NCBI GenBank assembly: GCA_964420365.1
Contig: CAYQTA010000070.1
Span: forward strand, 1 to 5,124
Reading direction: 5' to 3'
Source: JAMOQA01 sp964420365
GTDB lineage: Bacteria > Acidobacteriota > Polarisedimenticolia > J045
Length of the DNA stretch: 5,124 nucleotides
Made by a program: the position numbers and the translations under genes. Below are positions 1 to 5,124 of this stretch, piece by piece (the stretch's first letter is position 1; each line of letters starts with the position of its first letter). The notes beneath the pieces were generated by a model, which saw nothing but the letters and a program-made list of their open reading frames with translations, made no database searches and was not told the origin of the DNA.

Positions 1-4
1 CGAA

Positions 5-9
5 CGGAG
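5..9 (+). promoter_or_regulatory. Shine-Dalgarno for the TPR membrane protein
   Basis: CGGAG, with GGAG at 6-9, lies 6 bases upstream of the ATG at 16. It supports that start even though the frame remains open to the window edge. No promoter can be judged because only 15 bases precede the gene. Confidence 0.6.
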
Positions 10-15
10 ATCGCG

Positions 16-1953
16 ATGCTGCGGGACGCCTGGCACCGGTTCCACGACCTCGTCGTCCGCCTGGAAGAGCTCCCGTGGGGACCGGGGCGCACCTTCGCCC
101 TGCTCGCCGGGATCGTGGCGGTTCGGAACCTGCTCGAGATCCTCGTCGCCAGGAACCCGGTCTTCCCGGGGCTCGCGGCCTTCGTCCACTACCCCCTCGC
201 CTACTTCGCCCCGGCCCTCGCCCTCGTGCTGGTCCTCGCCGCCCTCGCCGGGGTGGCGCCGACCCGGGTGATGCGCCTGATGGCCCTCGCCTGGCTGCTC
301 ACGCTGGTTCCACCGGTTCTCGACCTGCTCCTCCATCCCGGCCGGGAAGTCCCGACGATCGCCTACCTCCAGGCCGATCCCTCGGAACTCGCCTGGACCT
401 TCCTGCACTTCTTCGACCCGCGGGTCTCCCTCCCGGGAACGACTCCCGGCATCCGCCTCGAGGCGCTGGCGGCCGTCCTGCTCGGTTCCCTCTACGTCGG
501 TCTCCGCTCCCGTCGCTGGTGGAGGGCAGTCCTCGCGGCTCCCGCGATCTACGCCACGTCCCTCTTCTTCTTCGCGCTCCCCGTCATCGTGTACGGGATC
601 TTCCGCTCTCTCCTGCCCCATACCGATCTCGCCGCGTTCCAGCGGGGCGAAGGGATCCTCTTCCGGCCGGACCCGGAGACCGGGTTCGACTCGATGGCGA
701 TCGCCTGGCTGGTCCCTCTCCTGCTGATCCTCGGCAAGGCATTCCAGTGGATGGAGCGGCCACACCCGGAGAGGTGGATCGAGACCCCCGGGGCGCCGTT
801 TCCCGGCGACGCCGGTCCCGCCCCCCTCGCCTGGTTCCTCGGGGGAACGGCCCTCGCGGGCACGATCGCCGCTCGCTGGCTCTGGCTGCCGACGGAACCG
901 CTGGCATCCTGGGCGGCATGGGATTTCATGGGAGCGCTCTCGCTGCTCCTCGCCCTCTCCCTCCTCCTCCTCGGCGCCTGGTCGATGGCCGCGGGACGAT
1001 CGACCACCGGCTGTTTCCGGCTCCTGCTGGGCGGGGCCCTTCTCGCGGCCCTGGGGCGCAGCCCGTCGGTCGGCCTCCTCGCGGCGGCGGGCGCCGGCCT
1101 CCCCGTCCTGGCCGGGTTCCTCCCGACCTCGAGGATCCCGCGCTGGACCGGAACGGCGATCGCCGGCGCCCTCGCCACCCTGGGCGCCTTCGCCGGGGGA
1201 TTCTGCCTCCTGGTCGGGCCGGAGGGGATCGCCCGGATCCCCCGGCCCCTGGCGGCGACCGTTCTCGCCTGGGGGCTGGTCGGGATCCCGCTGGCGCTCG
1301 CGGGAGCCCGCCTGGCGCCCCGCCCCCGCCTGCGATCGACCGTCGCCGCCGTCCTCGGTCTCGCGGCCGTGCTGCTGGCCGCGGGAGCGCTGACGTCGCC
1401 GACGATCCGTGCTCCTCTCAGGGACCGCGCCCGGAAAGTGGCCCGTCTGCCGCGACTCCGTGCCGAGGAGCATCTCCGCCGGGGCCGCCTGGACCTAGCC
1501 TCGCGGGGGTTCCGGCAGGTGCTCGCCATCGACCCGGACGACCCGGCCGCTCTCCGGCAGCTCGGCATCGTGCGTGCGCGGGAAGGGAACCTGGCAAAGG
1601 CCCGCTATTTCCTCCGGAAGGCGCTCGAGGTGGAACCGGACAACGCCGCCAACCTGGCCAACCTGGCCGCCGTCGAGATGGAGCTCGGCAACCTCGACGA
1701 GGCGATCCGACTCGCCCGGGAGGCTGTGCGCCGCGCGCCGCGGGACATCGTCGCTCGCTTCGACCTGGCCGAGGCCCTCGACCGGGCGGGACGCCGCGAA
1801 GAGGCCCTGGCCGCCTGGCGGCGCTACCTCGACCTCGCCGAACCCCGCCCCGAGGAAGCGGCGAGCGTTCGCCATGCCCGGCGCAGGATCAAGGCCCTGG
1901 AGAACCCGCGCGGCCGGGCACCGGAGCCCCACGAGACCCGGTGGGCCCACTGA
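16..1953 (+). CDS. Polytopic membrane protein with C-terminal TPR domain, function unknown
   Basis: The protein has 645 residues in two parts. Residues 1-460 are very hydrophobic, with about 12-13 likely membrane segments (roughly 26-46, 58-80, 86-106, 147-164, 169-198, 226-243, 272-291, 303-324, 331-347, 350-369, 377-400, 411-432, 439-460). Residues 483-612 form TPR units: a degenerate first one (483-509), two clear ones at 510-543 (LGIVRAREGNLAKAR core) and 544-577 (LAAVEMELGNLDEAI core), and a fourth at about 578-612. The charged tail runs to residue 645. The G/A/P positions and the closing P-(D/R)-(D/N) fit the 34-residue TPR pattern. The TPR part probably binds a partner protein on one face of the membrane; which face cannot be told. 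I do not recognise the membrane part as a known transporter or enzyme; the R-N-L-L-E at 37-41 and V-P-P-V-L-D at 98-103 are candidate family motifs. The ATG at 16 is preceded by GGAG at a 6-base spacing, but the frame is open to base 1, so an earlier start is possible. Its stop lies 12 bases from the stop of the convergent sulfatase-like gene. Confidence 0.88.
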   Translation: MLRDAWHRFHDLVVRLEELPWGPGRTFALLAGIVAVRNLLEILVARNPVFPGLAAFVHYPLAYFAPALALVLVLAALAGVAPTRVMRLMALAWLLTLVPPVLDLLLHPGREVPTIAYLQADPSELAWTFLHFFDPRVSLPGTTPGIRLEALAAVLLGSLYVGLRSRRWWRAVLAAPAIYATSLFFFALPVIVYGIFRSLLPHTDLAAFQRGEGILFRPDPETGFDSMAIAWLVPLLLILGKAFQWMERPHPERWIETPGAPFPGDAGPAPLAWFLGGTALAGTIAARWLWLPTEPLASWAAWDFMGALSLLLALSLLLLGAWSMAAGRSTTGCFRLLLGGALLAALGRSPSVGLLAAAGAGLPVLAGFLPTSRIPRWTGTAIAGALATLGAFAGGFCLLVGPEGIARIPRPLAATVLAWGLVGIPLALAGARLAPRPRLRSTVAAVLGLAAVLLAAGALTSPTIRAPLRDRARKVARLPRLRAEEHLRRGRLDLASRGFRQVLAIDPDDPAALRQLGIVRAREGNLAKARYFLRKALEVEPDNAANLANLAAVEMELGNLDEAIRLAREAVRRAPRDIVARFDLAEALDRAGRREEALAAWRRYLDLAEPRPEEAASVRHARRRIKALENPRGRAPEPHETRWAH

Positions 1954-1965
1954 TCCATCGGCTTC
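1954..1965. other. 12-base convergent intergenic gap
   Basis: The TGA of the + strand gene (1951-1953) and the TAG of the - strand gene (complement of 1966-1968) are separated by only 12 bases. The gap has no T-run and no room for an intrinsic terminator. A perfect 10-base palindrome, GTGGGCCCAC, lies at 1941-1950 just inside the + strand gene, but it leaves no proper loop and no U-tract follows it. Transcripts from either side probably run into the other gene unless Rho or another mechanism stops them. Confidence 0.85.
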
Positions 1966-3411
1966 CTAGCCCAGGTACCCCAGGCTCCGCAGTTCCTCGA
2001 TCGCCTCCGGGTCCAGCTCCTCGTCCCCGCTCTTTCCGAGGTCCGGGTCGCGGGCGAGTTCCTGCTCCAGCAGGTTCCGGAGGGGCCGCTCGAGGGGATG
2101 GCCGGTCCCCCACAGGTTCCGGGTCTCCCCCGGGTCGTTCCGGAGGTCGTACAGCTCCCACTCGACGCCGTCCGGGCGGGGGATCCGGATCAGCTTCCCC
2201 TCGGGGGTGCGCACCGAGCGCCACTTCCCGGCGACGCCTGGCACGTGGACCCGGTAGTGAGGGTATCCCTTGCGCTCCGGCTTGAACGGCTCGTTCTCGC
2301 TGAAGGCGACCCGCACGCCCCTCTCCTCGCCGCGGGCCACCGGCAGGATGGAGGCCCCGTCCGCGTCCGGCAGCGACGGGGTCCCGAGCCAGTCGGCGAA
2401 GGTCGGGGCCAGGTCGGCAAGGCGCACCTGGGCCGCGACCCGGGAACAGGGCTCGATCGCCCCGGGGGCCCGCACGACCAGCGGGACCCGGACGACCTCG
2501 TCGTAGAGGGACATGTCGTGCCCGAAGTAGAGGTCGTGCTCGCCGAGGCTCTCCCCGTGGTCCGCCGTCACCGCGAAGAGCGTGTCGTCCAGCCGGCCGG
2601 ACTCCCGGAGCGCCTCGACGAGACGCGCCAGCTCGTGGTCCGCGTAGGCGACCTCCCCGTCGTAGAGGGCGACCATCGCGTCGCGGTCGGCGTCGGTGAA
2701 CCCGAGCTCGCGGAACGAGAACATCAGCTCGGCCCGCTTCACCTTCCGCCCGTCCCGGGTGCGCTTCAGCGAGAACCCGGGCGGGACCGTGCCGAAGCGG
2801 GCATTCCAGGGAGGCGGCGGGTCATACGGCTGGTGGGGCTCCTGGACCTGGACGAACAGGAAGAACGGGGCATCCGCCGGGACCTGCCGCAGCCAGGCGA
2901 GGGCCCGGTCGATCACCTTCCCGGCCCGGGCGGTGTGGCCCGCCCCCTTCGCCTCGGGCGGCACCCGCTCGTACACCTGGAACCCCTGGTCGTAGTGCCA
3001 CCGCCGCGCCAGGAACGAGTGGGCGACGAACCCGGCGGTGCGCACGCCGTTCGCCGCGAGCTGCTCGGCGATCGTCACGTTCCGGTCGTCGAGGACGCGG
3101 GGATGGTCCCGGACGCCGTGGTTCCGGGGGAGCTTGCCGGTCAGGATCGTCGCGTAGGAGGGCCCGGAGAACGACGCCTGGGTGATCGCCGCCTCGAAGA
3201 CCCCTCCCTCCCGGGCGAGGGCGTCGATGCTCGGGCTCGTGTCCCGGCCGTACCCGTAGCAGCCGAGGTGTTCCCGGCGCATCGCGTCGACGACGACGAG
3301 GACGACCCCGCGGGGTCCCTCCCGGGGACCGCCGCAACCGGGCAGCAGGAACGCCGCCGGGAGGACCGTCGCGGCCAGGACAAGGAGGATCGGGACGAGG
3401 CGTCGGGTCAT
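1966..3411 (-). CDS. Sulfatase-fold (alkaline phosphatase superfamily) lipoprotein with atypical active site
   Basis: This 481-residue protein is the usual length for a sulfatase-family hydrolase and appears complete. Residues 1-26 are a signal peptide with a hydrophobic core and a lipobox-like L-P-G-C ending at Cys26, so it is probably a membrane-anchored lipoprotein outside the cytoplasm; Pro at -2 is unusual. Family motifs in order: VVVDAMRREHLGCYGY (39-54, metal ligand Asp42); the nucleophile loop SFSGPSYATILTGK (80-93) and NHGV (97-100); EPHQPYDPP (191-199); ALYDGEVAYAD (248-258); TADHGESLGEH (282-292, metal ligands Asp284 and His285), then GHD; and the C-terminal ELYDLRNDPGETRNL (419-433). 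It ends in LRSLGYLG, a tail recurrent in this family. By alignment the nucleophile position is Ser82. The Arg of (C/S)xPSR is Tyr86 and the second Asp of the N-terminal pair is Ala43, so formylglycine-dependent sulfatase activity is doubtful; phosphatase, phosphotransferase or esterase chemistry is an alternative. The substrate is unknown. The ATG at 3411 is chosen over the longer open frame because of the strong GGAGGAG upstream, the signal peptide, and the ATGA overlap with the membrane protein gene ahead of it. Confidence 0.93.
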   Translation of the reverse strand: MTRRLVPILLVLAATVLPAAFLLPGCGGPREGPRGVVLVVVDAMRREHLGCYGYGRDTSPSIDALAREGGVFEAAITQASFSGPSYATILTGKLPRNHGVRDHPRVLDDRNVTIAEQLAANGVRTAGFVAHSFLARRWHYDQGFQVYERVPPEAKGAGHTARAGKVIDRALAWLRQVPADAPFFLFVQVQEPHQPYDPPPPWNARFGTVPPGFSLKRTRDGRKVKRAELMFSFRELGFTDADRDAMVALYDGEVAYADHELARLVEALRESGRLDDTLFAVTADHGESLGEHDLYFGHDMSLYDEVVRVPLVVRAPGAIEPCSRVAAQVRLADLAPTFADWLGTPSLPDADGASILPVARGEERGVRVAFSENEPFKPERKGYPHYRVHVPGVAGKWRSVRTPEGKLIRIPRPDGVEWELYDLRNDPGETRNLWGTGHPLERPLRNLLEQELARDPDLGKSGDEELDPEAIEELRSLGYLG

Positions 3412-5123
3412 CGCGGGAACTCCTCCGTGGCGGCCCCGGGCGCCCGGGGTACCGGTTCCCAAAGGTACACCCCCGGCCCCCCGTGCACCTCGCGGAACAG
3501 GTCGGGCCGGGTGCGCAGCGTCTCGAGGAGACGCCGGTCGCCGGGCCGGGACGGCCGGACCACGAGGACGGGGAGAGCGCCTCCGGCCTGCCGCCCGATC
3601 CCGGCGAGGAGCCGGTGGAGCCGCCGGGGGCGCATCGTTCCCGAGAAGACCCGCGCAAGGAGATCCCTCCGCCGCGGCAGGTCCGCGTAACCGCCGAGGA
3701 ACATGCCCCCCGTGCGCTTCCCCACCCCCGAGCCGTACCCGAGCCAGAGCCGAGCCTCCCCGAAAGCCGCGGCGTCCGACCCCTGGGCCGGGCCGAGAGA
3801 GCACTGGACCGGGTCGAACGCCTCGAGGACGAGCGCCCCGGGACCGGCGCCCTCCCGCAGGGCCCGCCACGCGGCCCCCGGGTCCCGGTCCACGGGCAGG
3901 AGGTCGATGGCCGTCCCGCGGCAGGCAACCGGCACGGGGTGCGCGGCCGCGGCGGCGTAGGCGAAGAGGGTGACCGCCCCCTGGGGAACGAGCAGGAGCA
4001 GCCCCGCGGCAAGGGCGAGACCCCGCCGCCGGCCGGAGAGGGCGACGAGTCCCGCGGCCGCCGCGGGGGCCAGGACCAGCGCGGCGGCCCGGAGGAAGTA
4101 GTAGTCGTCCCGGGCCGGCAGCTCGAGGAACGTGCCGGCAAGGGCCAGGAGGATCGCGCCCCCGAGGGGCGCCGCCCGCTCGCGGAGCGCGCGGCCCGGG
4201 CGACGGCCCGCCAGCGCCAGGACGGCCAGCGGTCCGAGGACCGCGACGAGCTGCCAGAGCCGCCAGCCCTCGAGGACCGGCCGGACCAGGGTCCGCGTCT
4301 CGCCGGCGGCTAGGGAATGGACGTACGGGACCGCCAGGATCGCGGCGGCACCCGCCGCCAGGCCCGGGCCTGCCGCGGAACGCCACGGGCCGGCCGCCAG
4401 GGACCGCCCGGCGAGCATCCCGAGGATCCCGAGGAGGGCCGCGCCGCCGGCCAGGGGATTGACCAGGAAGGAAGCCAGCAGGAACGCGGTCCCCGCCGGC
4501 AGCCGCCTCCGCCCCGCGGCGGCCGGCGCCAGCAGGAGCCCGGCCCCGGCCAGCCCGAGAACCAGGCCCGGTCCGAACCCGGAAAGGTTCAGGACGATCG
4601 TCCAGCCGGCGGCGACCCGCCGGTTGAACCCCGGGGCCATCGCGCCGAGGAGGGAAAGGGGCCGCTCGGGCGGGCCGCCGGCCAGGAGCGCCGGGACGAG
4701 GGGCAGGAGGAACACCCACCCGAGGGCGTTGAGGCCGGAGTACCCGGCAACCGCCGGGAGCCAGCCGGGCAGGCGCCTTCGCGTGACCTGCCGGGCGAGG
4801 CGCGCGAGGACGACCGGGGCCGTCGCCGCGGCGAGGACGCGCAGGACGTTCAGGGCCCGCAGCGGGTCGAGGCCGAGCCCCCGGGCGAGAACCGCCCCCG
4901 CCAGGTGAAACCCCCAGTAGTAATGGAGGCGCTCCCCCGCGAAGTAGGGATTCTCCGGGGGAATCCCGTCCCGCAGGATCGCCCGCGCGATCGCCGCGTG
5001 AGCGAGGCCGTGGTAGGAGACGAGGAACGAGCCGGAGGCGAGCGCCCCCGCCGCGACCAGGCTGCCCAGGGCGAGCCCGAGGACGTGCTCTCCCCGCGCG
5101 CGACCGGCGGAGACGGCCCGGAG
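3408..5123 (-). CDS. Polytopic GT-C-like membrane glycosyltransferase (5' end outside window)
   Basis: The 571 C-terminal residues of a membrane protein are visible; the frame is open from the right edge (codons in phase with 5121-5123), so the N-terminus is missing. Numbering from the first visible residue, a membrane segment (14-30) is followed by a loop with S-Y-H-G at 36-39, D-G-I-P-P-E-N-P-Y at 52-60 and L-H-Y-Y-W-G-F-H at 66-73. This 'PP-x-NP ... G-x-x-L-x-YYWG-x-H' pattern is typical of the first extracytoplasmic loop of GT-C-type enzymes (ArnT/PMT-like, using polyprenyl-phosphate sugars) and of related uncharacterised membrane proteins. About ten more hydrophobic segments follow to about residue 391, including D-D-Y-Y-F-L-R at 339-345. 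A soluble tail (395-571, about 3408-3941) contains A-R-L-W-L-G-Y-G (457-464) and ends in VYLWEPVP, resembling the small globular tail of such proteins. The likely role is sugar transfer to a lipid or surface glycan, unproven. The usual acidic residue of the first loop is not obvious near H38. The TGA overlaps the ATG of the sulfatase-like gene. A GTG at 4715 is only an internal valine. Confidence 0.85.
   Translation of the reverse strand, partial: LRAVSAGRARGEHVLGLALGSLVAAGALASGSFLVSYHGLAHAAIARAILRDGIPPENPYFAGERLHYYWGFHLAGAVLARGLGLDPLRALNVLRVLAAATAPVVLARLARQVTRRRLPGWLPAVAGYSGLNALGWVFLLPLVPALLAGGPPERPLSLLGAMAPGFNRRVAAGWTIVLNLSGFGPGLVLGLAGAGLLLAPAAAGRRRLPAGTAFLLASFLVNPLAGGAALLGILGMLAGRSLAAGPWRSAAGPGLAAGAAAILAVPYVHSLAAGETRTLVRPVLEGWRLWQLVAVLGPLAVLALAGRRPGRALRERAAPLGGAILLALAGTFLELPARDDYYFLRAAALVLAPAAAAGLVALSGRRRGLALAAGLLLLVPQGAVTLFAYAAAAAHPVPVACRGTAIDLLPVDRDPGAAWRALREGAGPGALVLEAFDPVQCSLGPAQGSDAAAFGEARLWLGYGSGVGKRTGGMFLGGYADLPRRRDLLARVFSGTMRPRRLHRLLAGIGRQAGGALPVLVVRPSRPGDRRLLETLRTRPDLFREVHGGPGVYLWEPVPRAPGAATEEFPR
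3420..3426 (-). promoter_or_regulatory. Strong Shine-Dalgarno for the sulfatase-like gene
   Basis: Read on the - strand, GGAGGAG lies 8 bases before the ATG at 3411. It sits inside the last codons of the upstream membrane protein gene (the Glu-Glu-Phe-Pro-Arg end). Together with the ATGA stop/start overlap at 3408-3411 it fixes the start and points to translational coupling of the two genes. It also argues against the much longer open frame that continues upstream of this ATG. Confidence 0.85.
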
Positions 5124-5124
5124 G

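Noticed and set aside
1941..1950. Perfect palindrome GTGGGCCCAC as a terminator or operator
   Set aside because: It lies within codons of the + strand gene, has no loop or T-run, and 10-base G/C palindromes are expected by chance at this GC content.
75..2285. A long + strand open frame of 736 codons overlapping the TPR protein and running into the sulfatase-like gene
   Set aside because: Its translation is a low-complexity Pro/Arg/Gly product typical of the wrong frame in GC-rich DNA, with no motif. The overlapping frame gives clear membrane segments and TPRs.
2098..3690. A 530-codon + strand open frame opposite the sulfatase-like gene
   Set aside because: It is the antisense shadow of a gene with strong family motifs. 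Its translation is rich in Val/Arg/Gly/Pro repeats without recognisable domains.
3408..4715. A start at the GTG at 4715 for the membrane protein
   Set aside because: The same frame continues without a stop to the right edge and carries the conserved PP-x-NP and YYWG-x-H loop, so the GTG is an internal valine codon.
3412..4719. N-terminal extension of the sulfatase-like frame giving a 917-residue protein
   Set aside because: The extra part reads as Pro/Arg/Gly-rich noise antiparallel to no motif, and the same strand encodes the membrane protein in another frame. The strong Shine-Dalgarno and signal peptide place the start at 3411.

Overview
This is a very GC-rich bacterial window (about 70% GC or more by eye, with strong G/C preference at third codon positions). 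It is packed with coding sequence and has no RNA genes, mobile elements, CRISPR arrays or long non-coding stretches. The sulfatase-type lipoprotein, the TPR membrane protein and the extreme GC content fit a high-GC environmental bacterium such as an acidobacterial, planctomycete, myxobacterial or related lineage. Nothing in the window fixes the phylum, and the lipoprotein signal only weakly suggests a Gram-negative envelope.

Layout: there are three genes in two convergent units. On the + strand (16-1953) is a 645-residue protein with about a dozen predicted membrane segments followed by a C-terminal domain of three to four TPR units. On the - strand, reading from the right edge, is a large polytopic membrane protein whose 5' end lies outside the window (3408-5123 visible). 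It has a GT-C-glycosyltransferase-like first loop and a soluble C-terminal tail. It is followed, with a 4-base ATGA overlap and a strong internal Shine-Dalgarno, by a 481-residue sulfatase-fold (alkaline phosphatase superfamily) lipoprotein (1966-3411). The two converging units end only 12 bases apart.

How they may work together: the two - strand genes look translationally coupled. They would put a polyprenol-dependent-type membrane glycosyltransferase (or relative) next to an extracytoplasmic sulfatase-fold hydrolase or transferase, which suggests a joint role in making or modifying a surface glycan or lipid. This is inference from context. The main surprise is the sulfatase active site. The residue at the formylglycine position is Ser, the Arg of the (C/S)xPSR signature is Tyr, and the second Asp of the N-terminal metal-binding pair is Ala. 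The protein may therefore be a serine-nucleophile phosphatase, phosphotransferase or esterase rather than a true sulfatase. The function of the TPR membrane protein is not recognised. I see no clear sign of a wholly new multi-gene system here, but the coupled membrane protein/atypical sulfatase pair deserves a second look.
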